A stretch of DNA of 64,000 nt. Origin: Adiantum capillus-veneris. Taxonomy: Eukaryota; Streptophyta; Polypodiopsida; Polypodiales; Pteridaceae. Made by a program: the position numbers and the translations under genes. The notes beneath the pieces are model-generated. The model saw only the letters and a list, made by a program, of their open reading frames with translations, was not told the origin of the DNA and searched no databases. Every line of letters begins with the position of its first letter. Positions within the stretch are counted from its first letter, which is position 1. The stretch is taken from contig CM043969.1 of the NCBI GenBank assembly GCA_014529385.2, positions 37,011,922 to 37,075,921 of the forward strand, given 5' to 3'. This document shows positions 44,355 through 55,827 of the stretch, piece by piece.

Positions 44355-45239
44355 GGCAAGAGAATTTGCAGCTAGTTGCCCTGCATGATTTGAATTATGC
44401 CATTGCATGCAAAACCATACAAAAGCGGCGTATTGCCAAGGCTAGATAGCTACAAAAAGAAAAAGCCGAGATTGAGAAGCATCTGGATAGCTATCTTAAA
44501 CGCTTAACAAAAATAAATGAATACTTCAGTTATGTTCATCCCTCGGGGGAAGTTATTTTTTCTAAGTGGTATGCACTACCATACCCAATATGCATGCCAG
44601 AGCCATTGCCAGATCAGGAGCGCACTTTGGTTCTTGATTTAACTGGCCTGCTTGTTCAAGTTGTAGAGCCAATGCACGGTGACATTCTCCCTAAACATGC
44701 AGAGGAAATGATAAAGTACAATGTACAAGATAAAAGGTTGGTTGGTATTTTGTCGCAAAGACAGCCAGAAATTTTTGGATTGGTGCCTCCGTTTTTTCCA
44801 TGTGTATATATATGGAGCGCCAGCATGGCACCTAAAGTGAATGCAATATTAGAAATAGTATTCAAAGAGCAGCGGGATAAGCTGAGAGGTTTTTTTACAC
44901 AGTCATTGTAGTGGCCAGCCTTGGCAGATAAATAATAAGCCTGTATTCTTGAAGGATTTGAGATTGTTTTGGAAGAACTGCAACTTTGGGCCCCAAAACA
45001 GTCTAATTATTGAGGATAGTATGTACAAAGTGTGCCAGAATCGTGAAGGAAGTTGGCTTGTTATTCCTAAGATAGAGGACCAAACCAAAGAACAACTGCA
45101 AAACTTCTTGAAAGATACTTTGAGTAGCTGGTTGTTCCTATGGATGCAATCAGAGGATCGTGCAACGTATACAACTGAAAATGCGTTTGATACTGTCCCG
45201 GATTTTTTTTCACATCAAGTGATCAGGAAGCTGGAATAA
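44355..45239 (+). pseudogene. FCP1/NIF-type (HAD phosphatase-like) domain, degenerate
   Basis: Acceptor TTGTGTCACAG precedes 44355. Coding-like sequence reads through a TAG at 44447-44449 into a charged helix and then the FCP1 homology region: LVLDLTGLLVQVV where active enzymes have DxDxT, and FVYIWSAS-type block FPCVYIWSASMAPKV. TAG at 44909-44911 and a frame change near 44930 follow. The second half, in the new frame (44931-45239), has PVFLKDLRLFWKN and NSLIIEDSMYKVCQN, the second HAD motif. Family members dephosphorylate proteins such as RNA polymerase II CTD. Loss of the catalytic Asp pair, two stops and a frameshift make this copy non-functional or heavily spliced. Confidence 0.72.
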
Positions 45240-45242
45240 AAA

Positions 45243-45506
45243 ATGCACCGGTGCAATGTGGCCCAACGTAATGAGGCCATGGGTAGGAGACAAAGGGAGG
45301 CTGATGAAGAAGCTGAAAGGGATAAGAGAGAGAGAGAGAGAGAGGCTACAGAGGGACAAATTAGAGAAGTAGCAGCAAGAAGAAGAAGAAAGAGAGTTTC
45401 AAGAACCAAAAGCTCAGCAAGAAGAAGAAAGAGAGAAAGACCCAAAAGCTTAGCAAACAGAGAAGCAAACGGACACTGGGCAAAAGTGAGTGTACAAGCG
45501 CGCTAA
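45243..45506 (+). CDS. Charged Arg/Glu-rich tail, in frame after the FCP1-like part
   Basis: Same frame as the preceding segment, separated only by TAA 45237-45239. It encodes RRQREADEEAERDKRERERE and Lys/Arg-rich clusters, helped by a short GA repeat. It may be the original C-terminus or an incidental frame. Confidence 0.3.
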   Translation: MHRCNVAQRNEAMGRRQREADEEAERDKREREREATEGQIREVAARRRRKRVSRTKSSARRRKRERPKSLANREANGHWAKVSVQAR

Positions 45507-45721
45507 ACCACGATCTTATCCAGAGTAGGAGGCTCTCTGCAGTTTTGTAACATTATGAGGGAAATTGTAAATTGCCTTTCCAATGTTTGTAACTATTCCG
45601 ACATTCTTTTCAGATAGTAATGATCAGATCCTGTACTATTCTTGTTTTAAAGAAAATACTATGTGTACTATTGGCGTCTTGTAAACATTGAATTTGTATA
45701 CATTCTTGTTGGAAATCAGCA

Positions 45722-47075
45722 AAGGTATGCTAATTAGTATAATGTTTATGCTAGTTAGCATACTATTTATGCTAACATAGCCAAAACAGTATGCTAATTA
45801 GCATACTCATAGTAGCTAATTAGAATACATTCTAATTAGCATACTGAGCATTTTTGTTTATGCTAACTTCCACTCACAGCATACCATAGTATGCTAATTA
45901 GTATATACAGTATACAGGAAGCTGCCATGTTTTCTCCTTGAAACCAGCAATGGTATGCTAATCAACATCTTGTCTATGCCAACTGGCATAAACAATATGC
46001 TAATTAGCATTCCTTCAATTAGCATATTGTGGATTTTTGTTTTTGCTAACTTCCACTCACAGCATAGTATGCTAATTAGCATATACACTATATAGAAAGC
46101 TTCCATCCCTTCTTGAAACCAGTATACAATATGCTAATTAGCATACATGATATGCTTATTGGCATACACAGTATACAGAGGTTGTTATCTCTTCTCCTTG
46201 AAACCAGCAAACATATGCTAATTAGCATACGGTTTATGCCACTTAACTATGCTAATTAGCATACCCATAGAATGCGAATTTGCATAAACAGTATGCTAAT
46301 TAGCATACACAGGATGTAGAGACCTGTCATCTCTTTTCCTTAAAACCAACAAAGATATGCTTATTAGCATATTGTTTATGCCAACTCGCAAAAATAGTAT
46401 GCTTATTAGCATACATAGTATGGTAATTAGCATACCTTCAATTAGCATACTGTGCATTTTTGTTTGTGCTAACTTTCGCTCACAGCATAGTATGCTAATT
46501 AGACCACACAGTATATAGAAAGCTGTCATCTCGTCTCCTTAAAACCATCAAAGGTATGCCAATTAGCATATTGTTTATGCCAACTGGCATAAACATATGC
46601 TAATTAGAATACATAGAGAACTGAAAGTTGCCATCTCTTCTCCTTGAAAGCAGCAAAGGTATGCTAATATGCATACACAATACACAGAAAGTTGCCATCT
46701 CTTCTTCCCTAAACCAGCAAGGGTATGCCAACTGGCATAAATAGTATGCTAATTAGCATTCCACTCACAACATAGTATACTAATTAGCATATACAGTATA
46801 TAGAAAGCTTCCATCTCTTCTCCTTGAAAACCAACAAAGTTATGCTAATTAGCATACTGTTCATGCTAACTAGCATATATAATTTTATGCTAATCAGCAT
46901 AAACAGTATGCTAATTAGCATTAGCATACACATTATACAAGAAGTTGCCATCTCTTCTCCTTAAAAACCAGCAAAAGGTATGCTAATTAGAACATTTTGT
47001 ATGCTAACTAGCATTAACAATATGCTAATTAGCATACCATTTATGCTAATTAGCATTCCCATAGAACACAATTAG
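45722..47075. repeat. Palindromic-word array, segment 3, alternating with a conserved spacer
   Basis: TATGCTAATTAGCATA words alternate with a recurring block close to CCATCTCTTCTCCTTGAAAC plus CAGCAAAGG. I count about nine spacer copies (near 45910, 46096, 46180, 46320, 46520, 46625, 46690, 46805, 46940), at irregular 65-200 bp intervals. It ends about 210 bp beyond the 3' end of the minus-strand DDE-like gene. Confidence 0.93.
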
Positions 47076-47289
47076 AACACAATGAGAAAGGTTGTACAAA
47101 TGATCTCTCTTAAACTGAGACCCCTCTGTGATAGACACCAAAGCCATGTATACACAAAGCACACAAGAGACACAAGAGACAAAAGATACCCAAGTTTTTG
47201 ATAAAACTACATAATCTTCGAGCAAGAAGTATATTGAAGATGCAGTGATTACAACTTAAAAGCTGAAGGGAATGCTATTATAGATTGCT
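47076..47289. other. Short spacer between array 3 and the DDE-like gene
   Basis: No feature recognised; expected to hold the 3' untranslated end of the minus-strand gene. Confidence 0.4.
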
Positions 47290-49109
47290 TCATAGCTTTT
47301 TGGGTTGATTGTGTACACCTGCCGTCTCCTTGGGATGTGCTCCATGGGTATTTTGATACATTGTACCAAATGTGAAAGTACGTGGATGATGCATCGGCTG
47401 CTTGTGGTCTAGCTTGAAGGTGTATGCATCCAATTGCTCGTAATACAGAACTTGCACAACATATGAGCCTCTATCAATTGCATTGCCCCACTCATCGAGG
47501 TACCCCTTCTCCACCTCTCCTTTGCTGCAACACACTTGACCAGGTACAAATCCACATCCTTGACGTTGGTCGAAGCATCTGGATTTACAACAAATGTGTC
47601 GCCAGCACATAGAGTGCTACTCAACACATGATGATGACCTTCGTATGTGAAGTCATTGTAGGCGGCTGCTTCATCTTCCAAATCTGACACAGCCTCATCA
47701 GGTAATGGCAGTAGAGTATGATAATCCCAAGGCTGCACGTGAGATTTATTGACAGAGCGATTACATCTTCTGTGCATGCATGCATCACAGAAGCATGCCA
47801 AGGCTCTTGTTGCAAGGGCAGTTGGATCCCCAGGGTTGTGGCCACGAAAAGCATGCAGAGAGTGAGTTTTGGCCATAGTGGCAGAATTCCACTTCACTTC
47901 CCCCTCTTTAACCTCCCAGAACACACGGACACATTCCATTTCTTTTGAAGGATAGTGTGAAGGTGCTCCCTGCGAGTGACAGGTTGGCTTGGCAATAAGC
48001 AACCACATCAGTTGCACACCGCAAAATAGATCCATTAGGTTTTAGTTGTTCATGGGTCAAGGTTCTTTTCACAACTGCTCCTGCACCATCATGCTCTCCC
48101 TTGCCGTGCCCTGATCCAAAGAAGAACCAGCTCATCCCCATCTCTGTGAGTCCATCATATCTTGCAACGAAGTAAAAAGGCTTGGCTCCCTTGAACTGTG
48201 AGGCCGCACCATCAAACCACACCCAATGTTGCTTAGGAGTGACACCCTCTTGTTGTAACTAGTCACGGTGTAGCATGAAGCAGTGTTGCACGAACAACGT
48301 GTCATGCACCTTATCATCTGATATGAAGAAGTGGATGGTTTTGACTACCTCCCCTACCCTACAGTAGTATGTTATGTGTACAAAAATGGTTACTTGACTA
48401 GAGTGCCAATGCATTGACTGAATCTCATTTTGTTCCTTGAAGGCATAATTCTCTGCAAAATCAACAACTGACACGACGACATCATCCAAAAACCGAAGAA
48501 GGAAATCCTTGAATTGTTGTCCTTGCCATCGAGCCACATGATTATGAGTGATAAAGACCTCCAACTTGGTCTTCAAGAGTTGAAGAAACTCTCAGCACTA
48601 CATTTCTTTGTGCAAAAAATCTTTTCTTTTGTTACTATTTCCATGCTTGTCTTGAGCTTGTACATCTGTAAATACTTTCACATTAATACTATTACCTAGC
48701 TTTGCTATCTCCAAGCCACAAAATTCCAACGTATTCACTCCACATGCCAAACACTCTCCATTCAAGCATTCCCTTCTATGGAAAGTTGCATCTACGGGCT
48801 TTGGACAGAGAACCGACTCCCACATATGTGTGACACCTTTCAACGTGTGATGTGAAGCCAAGCAACACTTGCTAATGTTCTCACCTGGGGCACAGATACT
48901 GCATATACGGTCACAACAAGCTCTATGCAGCCCAAAAGCATGAGAGCGCATGTGGTTCAGTGTGTCCAAGATGTTTGCACATGGTATTTGCAACAGCATG
49001 TGTATCTATCCTTCAGCTGCCTATAAAAGAATGGCTTCAACATCTCAAACATTCTCATGCCAATCTTGAAATCTGGATATTTTTCCTTGAATCTACGAAA
49101 GAACTTAAC
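47290..49109 (-). pseudogene. DDE/RNase H-like transposase-type protein, main exon, decayed
   Basis: On the minus strand an acceptor (GGATGTTGCAG) precedes 49109. Coding begins FFRRFKEKYPDFKIGMRMFE and KDRYTCCCKYHV, then a Cys-rich part (RACCDRICSICAPGE, HRRECLNGECLACG). The core follows in one frame: VVDFAENYAFKEQNEIQSMH (near 48441-48470), WFDGAASQFKGAKPFYFVAR (near 48190-48225) and FFGSGHGKGEHDGAGAVVKR (near 48075-48120). The spaced Asp blocks look like an RNase H-fold nuclease; I recall similar DFAENY proteins, uncharacterised, mainly in animals. A C-terminal part has RALACFCDACM and DVDLYLVKCVAAKERW. In-frame stops near 48599, 48593 and 48259 and frameshifts near 48990, 47950 and 47600 disable it. 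Confidence 0.68.
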
Positions 49110-49199
49110 CTGCAACATCCAAATGATGATCAATATTCAGGTTGCTAACTAGGACATCCAGCAATTTCATGAAAACAAATCATAGTGACAATCAACATC

Positions 49200-50760
49200 C
49201 TAATGTGCATGCAACAACGTATGTTAACTAGCATAAAGAGTGTTAGCTAGCATATATCTTGTGTTTACCAGGTAACTTTGTATGCTAGGTAGAGCACAAG
49301 GCATGCTAACTAGCACAGACCATATGCTAACTAGCATACTCATTAGGACACTCATCATGCTGTTGAGCATACTAGGTGTTAACTAGCAGAAATTATGTTC
49401 ATTAGCATACATCTTGTGCTGACTAGCTAGCTCTATATGCTAGGTAGAACACAAGGCATGCTAACTAGCATACTCCATATGCTAACTAGCATACCCAACT
49501 GAGCTGCTAGTTCTAACTAGCATAACCCTTGTCTTAAATAGAATACCCATCATGCTAGTGAGCATACTAGTTGTTAACTAGCATAAGTGGTGTTAACTTG
49601 CATACTTTTTGCATTGAACAACTAACTCTGTATGCTAGGTAGAGCACAAGGCATGCTAACTAGCATAACCCTTGTCTTAAATATCATACCTATCATGCTA
49701 GTGAGCATACTAGTTGTTAACTAGCATAAGTGGTGTTAACTTGCATACTTTTTGTGTTGACCTACTAACTATGTATGCTATTTACAACTCAAGGCCTAGT
49801 AACTAGCATACTCCATATGCTACCTAGCAAACTCCATGTGCTAACTAGAATATTCACTTTCTGTTAGATAGTGTACTTATCATGCAGTTGAGCATACTAG
49901 GTGTGTAACTAGCATACTAGGTATGTTAACTAGCATACCAGGTATGTTAATTAGCATACATATTGTGTTAACCAACTAGCTCTGTATGCTATTTAGGACC
50001 CAAGGCATGCTAACTAGCATACTCCATATGCTAACTAGCACAATCCATATGGTAACTAGTAGAATCCATATGCTAACTAGCACAGTCTATATGCTAACTA
50101 TCATACTCACGATGGTAACTAGTATACACATTAGGGCACCCATCATGCTATTGAGCATACTAGGTGCTAACTAGCATAAATGATGTTAATTAGCATACAT
50201 CTTGTGCTGACTAGCTAACTTTATATGCTAGGTAGAACACAAGGCATGCTAACTAGCATACTCCTTATGCCAACCAACATACTCCATATGCTTATTATCA
50301 TACCCAGCCCAACTGCTAGTTCTAACTAGCATAACCCTTGTCTTAAATAGCATACCCATCATGCTAGTGAGGATACTAGGTGTTAACTAGCATAAGTGGT
50401 GTTAACTTGCATACCTTTTGTGTTAACGAACTAACTTTGTATGCTATTTAGAACTGAAGGCCTGTTAACTAGCATACGCCGTATGCTACCTAGCAAACTC
50501 CATATGCTAACTAGCATAATAACTTTCTATTAGACAATGTACTTATCATGCAATTGAGCATACTAGGTGTGTAACTAGCATACTAGGTTTGTTAACTAGC
50601 ATGATACCAGGTATGTTAATTAGCATACATATTGTGTTAAACAACTAGCTCTGTATGCTATTTGGAACCCAAGACATGCTAACTAGCATACTCTATATGC
50701 TAACTAGCATAGTCAATATTCTAACCAACACAGTCCATATGCTAACTAGCAAAAGTCTAC
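49200..50760. repeat. Palindromic-word array, segment 4, inside the presumed intron of the DDE-like gene
   Basis: Mostly TATGCTAACTAGCATA variants. A higher-order unit of about 0.8 kb is present twice: TTCTAACTAGCATAACCCTT occurs at 49511 and 50320, with long flanking agreement. A shorter duplication of about 135 bp (TCATGCTAGTGAGCATACTA) occurs near 49550 and 49690. Confidence 0.94.
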
Positions 50761-50820
50761 AGATCAGTATGTATTGATCAGCTATACAAGTTACTAAGCA
50801 CTAGAGATGCAATGCATAAG

Positions 50821-51484
50821 TTATGGCACAAGTATTTTATTGATCACATGAGGCTCGTCTAGGAGGTGCACTGGGTGTTCTATGTACCTTTTCCTCCCCA
50901 TCCTCTTTCGACAAACATCCTCCAAAAATGTGTAGACCAATTCCTTAATTTCATATGTGATAGGGCTATGACGGTGTTGCTTGTGACATGCAACCAATGA
51001 AAACAATCGACCATCAATGTCGGGCTTCGCCTGTCATGATCTGATTGAAATTTAGGACCTTGGAAATTTTTGCAATAGGCATGTTTTCCTTTGAATTCAA
51101 CATCATCTGCAATGCTGCATTCTTCAAAAACAACTCGTCATTGGAACCTGGATGCTTGACGGTAGCCAGTGTGCTGCGGACATTGGAGACAATTGCAGTA
51201 TGTACAGTAGCCTCCTCCTTGAAAGACTCATCATGGATCACCTAAACATGCGGATGTTGAGCAACAAGATTCCAGATTTCCCACTTTCCTTCTGTACTAA
51301 AACCTTCACTCTTACTCTTGAAAGCTCTCACAATCTCGGAGGAGATTTTCTTTTTCTCCTCATCGTTGAGGGCATGATGTTGTCGCTCAAATTTCATTTG
51401 TTTTTGCTCCCGTTGTTTCCTCTTTCTTACTATCTCATATTCTCTGATTACAAAAAGAGCTAGATCTTGGGAGTTGTAATGCAT
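50821..51484 (-). pseudogene. N-terminal part of the DDE-like gene
   Basis: The minus-strand frame 51484-51242 encodes a charged helical region (KRKQREQKQMKFERQHHALN) and continues, after one in-frame TAG at 51242-51244, with KEEATVHTAIVSNVRSTLAT to 51014. A frameshift near 51015-51025 leads into LFSLVACHKQHRHSP and TFLEDVCRKRMGRKR, ending at 50821. Order and orientation fit an upstream exon of the gene at 49109-47290, the intervening 1.7 kb being the palindromic array. The linkage is inferred from position and shared decay. Confidence 0.5.
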
Positions 51485-51857
51485 TGCCTGTAGTGGCTCT
51501 CTTCTGCTTTTTCTTGAGAACTGTAGACGTGCATAATATGTTACTTACTTAAAATCACTTGAATGTATAGCTGTCAACACTTGATGTTGTAATACACACA
51601 TACTATGAACAAATGCCCTCACAAAACTATAGATGTGACCAACAAAACCAATGACTTCATTTGGAGTGGGTGGGCTACACATAAGATTTTCTTACCATCA
51701 GATTACGGTACGACTCCATTTCTAGCATTAGAGCTAGTGGCAATAATGTTGGCTGCTGGTTCTCCATTTCTGTAGGTCTGTGTCAGAACGAGAGAAAGAG
51801 CTTAGCTTTGACAAATAATCTCACAGGCCAGATTCCCAACGTAAGGAACGAAAGAAC

Positions 51858-51859
<2 letters not shown>

Positions 51860-51940
<81 letters not shown>
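51860..51940. repeat. (AG)n microsatellite upstream of the DDE-like gene
   Basis: About 40 AG repeats, some 375 bp before the first coding-like segment of the minus-strand gene; reads (CT)n on its coding strand. Confidence 0.97.
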
Positions 51941-51942
<2 letters not shown>

Positions 51943-52100
51943 CATGTTGTCTTCAATAACTGAAAACATAAGCACATGAGGAGGGAAAATAAATTTTTTA
52001 TGGAACATTTGAAATTCAAAGGACTTGCCCATCCGTTTTCAGTATATGCCAACAAGCACAAGTAACTAGCAATGTCCGGGACAACATATTCAGTGACAGA

Positions 52101-53541
52101 TTAACATGCTTCTACCCTTTCAATTTCCAACCTTACCAAAATTGGTGGCCTAGGTTGAAAACCATACATAGGCATGAAAGGACTACAACCAATCATCAGA
52201 TGCTTAGAACTATTGCAAGCAAACTTGAGAATAGGGAGATAATCTTCCCAATCCAATTGCGTTTTTCTCAAGTATGCCCGTAGAATATCCTCTAGCACTT
52301 GGTTGAATCGTTCAAATTAACCATCTGTTTTAGGATGATCTGTAGTACTGATGTTGAGTTGTGTACCCAATTTTTAAACACAACCCTCCAAAAATGATTG
52401 TTAAAACTTGGGATCATGATCACTCACAATGTTACTTGGAAATCCATACAACCTGTACAAATTGTTTACAAATAACTTAGCTGACTTTGGAGTCTTAATG
52501 AGGGATTTGGTTGGAATAAAGTTGCAAAGTTTAGTCAACCGGTCTATGACCACCCATACCAAGCCATGACCTTGTACAGCAGTTGGTAAACCCAGAAATA
52601 AAGTCCATAGAGATGCTTTTCCATTTACCATTGGGAATCTCCAATGGATGCAAGAGGCCTCCTGCCTTGAGGCACTCTGCTTTATTTACTTGACATTGTT
52701 GGAAATGCAAGGTATAGTCTTGAGCATAGCCATGTAAACCTAGCCAATAAAATTATCGTCTTACGAGAGCATAAGTTTTCTTATGCATGGGTGCCCTGCA
52801 CTTGGATTTTTGTGACATTCATAAAGAATTTGGCTCCGAATGTCCACATTATTGATGCATAAACTGTCCCCTTGTGAAGTAGATACCCATCATCTATAGA
52901 AAAATTCTTCCATCTTTGCAGCTCATCACTCGAAAGAGGAGAACTGGGTGTGGAGGTTAAAGACACACTACCAGTATTGGAGTGAGAAGGATCCCTCATT
53001 TTCACATGGGTCCACACCTTGAAGTTTTACGATACCGAAGCTTGCATCATTCTCCTCAAGAATCTCAGTCCACTTGGACTTTCAATTCTTCAAATATTTT
53101 TTTTTGTGCAAACCATTTTATGCTTTCATGGTCAAACACAATCTTAAATTGAACTCCACACAAATAATGCCACCATGTCTTCAAAGAAAACACTATTGCA
53201 TAAAGTTCTCTTTCGTAAAGCAGAATAATTATGTCGTTCTGAATCAAGATTATTGCTTTCAAATGCAATTAGCCTTCCCTTCTCTACAGAAGGACTACTC
53301 CAATAGCACTAATACTAGCATCCATTTCTAAAACGAATCGTTTCAAAGGATCCACAATAACCAAAATAGGAGCTGTAGTTAATGCATCCTTGAGAGCATC
53401 AAAACTTTGTTGTTGAGCTTTGCCCCATTGAAAGGTTTTTCCCTTGGCTTTTAGTTGGTCCATTATCACAAAAACAGTATGAGTATAGTTTTTAACGAAG
53501 CATTTGTTGCGGGAGCGAATCACAACACCTGTAAAGTGCAT
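52101..53541 (-). pseudogene. Gypsy chromovirus pol remnant: RNase H and integrase
   Basis: Read on the minus strand from 53541: KGKTFQWGKAQQQSFDALKD and DPLKRFVLEMDASISAIGVV (RT end and RNase H), then YERELYAIVFSLKTWWHYL (53268-53065), an integrase zinc/N-terminal part (53017-52781), core LFLGLPTAVQGHGLVWVVID and SNIVSDHDPKF (52631-52401), and AYLRKTQLDWEDYLPILKFA (52298-52101). Stops and frame changes between all blocks show a dead copy. RT catalytic region and LTRs were not found. Confidence 0.88.
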
Positions 53542-54557
53542 GAAATACTATCTAGATCAACATAATGTCAATCAAGGACACACATGACACGATGAATTCA
53601 CGGAGGAAATCTCTTTAGCTTGTCAGGGTGAGACCATCCCACACATACAGCACTTTGGAAGGCCAACTAAACCACAATCAAGAGTCTCACTGCTCTCTTA
53701 ACTACACCACCCAACCCACATAGACACAAACTAAAGAAAACTCACCAAACCATGCCAAAAGCATATGAAACTTAAGGAACACCATCCCTTCACTAGGGTA
53801 CACCTGTCCCAAAGCCTCTAGACTCAAAACCCTCACTCTATACCCATTTGCAGAAACGCGTATGAGGACAGAGCAAAATTTTGAAAGTGCATGAAATGGA
53901 AGTCTATGAGTACCTACGTGTAGCTTACGTTGCCATGATTCTAATGACTACATGCATGCAGAAAATGGACATCATTTGATATACTTACAGCCGAAAATAG
54001 CTCTAGATGTGTGAGCGTGTGTGCTTCGTTCCGCGTGGAATGCTTAGCGTTGTCGCATAGCTCTCACTGAGATTATCGTGATGGCATAGTCGGTTCTCCA
54101 ATGCAAAGAGCGAGCAAGGATTTTTGTCAGGAAGAAGCTCATGCTCTCTCTCTTGCTCCTTCACACACATTCAATAGCTTAAAACTTTGATTATGATAAA
54201 GGTTTTCTTTACAAAATGACCTAGGTACCTTATATACTAAGGCTACCGTAGGTTAAACCTAAAATAGAGTTCAAGGGGTAAAATGGCTTTGTATGTACAA
54301 TCTGGAAGTGCCATTGCACCGCAGTTTCTACAACTAGACTAATTACTCATTACAAATGATGTTTTTACCATAATCCATAGTACTTCATAATTCTCAGAAG
54401 ATAAGGCTTTGTTGAGTTATGCCGTGTTGTTGACCTACGGGTCAACAATGCCCCCTCGCAAATTCATGTAATCCCTGACATGACCTGGTTGGCAATGTCA
54501 GTGCGGTCTCTATTGTCATTTTTCCTTTTGCGCTCTTTTGTCAAACCATAACAAGAA
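53542..54557. other. Noncoding spacer
   Basis: No gene, repeat array or transposon domain recognised. Confidence 0.5.
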
Positions 54558-55128
<571 letters not shown>

Positions 55129-55558
55129 TCACTATACTGCTTCTACTTGATACATGACTTAATTAATTAAAGCCTGACAAACCCCAATTAATTATTCTCC
55201 AATTTAGTAACTTGCTTCAAAAGGGCCTTATCTGACATCATTCTCGATAGATGATCATCTATTAGCTATCATTGTCCATTTGTCCCCAAAGATCATATAC
55301 ATGATGTACAGGGTATGTAGGTGGCTATCATCGCTTCAGCTTTGAAATTATTGTATCTTTGGCTAGTTAGTTTTTTTTTCTTTTTTCTTAACCCTTAGCT
55401 TGTATTCTCTATGCGTAGCCTCCTGACAAAGTTTAGCTTGATTTGGATTTGCATTTGGCTTTACAAGATAACTTTTTGGATTTCAGTTTCGAGAACGGCT
55501 GATGGGCATCTCTAGCACCTTTGGCTACCAAACACATGTAGAACCTCGAGGGGTGCAC

Positions 55559-55810
55559 TATGTAATCATGTTAATGTATAACGTGAATTCGAAAGGAGGG
55601 GTTTTAAAATGCAAAAAATTTAGGCAATTTAGCAGAGATACATCAAAATAAGGGGTTTCTATATTCATTTTTGGGAAAAAAAATTACAATATGTAATCAT
55701 GTTAATGTATAACGTGAATTCAAAAGGAGGGGTTTCAAAATGCAAAAGATTTAGGCAATTTAGCAGAGATACATTAAAATAAGGGATTGCTATATTCAAT
55801 TTTGGAAAAA
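55559..55810. repeat. Imperfect direct repeat, period about 130 bp
   Basis: ATGTAATCATGTTAATGTAT and the following 100 bases occur at 55559 and again at about 55689 with a few substitutions. Confidence 0.88.
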
Positions 55811-55827
55811 AATCTTAAAATAAGGGG

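Noticed and set aside
44447-44911. Stop-codon read-through or RNA editing to rescue the FCP1-like frame
   Set aside because: A frameshift and loss of catalytic residues also occur, so decay is the simpler explanation.
45722-47075. CRISPR-like appearance (regularly interspersed repeats)
   Set aside because: Both repeat and spacer recur, spacing is irregular, no cas genes are present and the genome is a plant's.
51783-52061. Ser-Leu repeat frames
   Set aside because: Translation of the (AG)n/(CT)n microsatellite; the same applies at 11937, 19274 and 21691.
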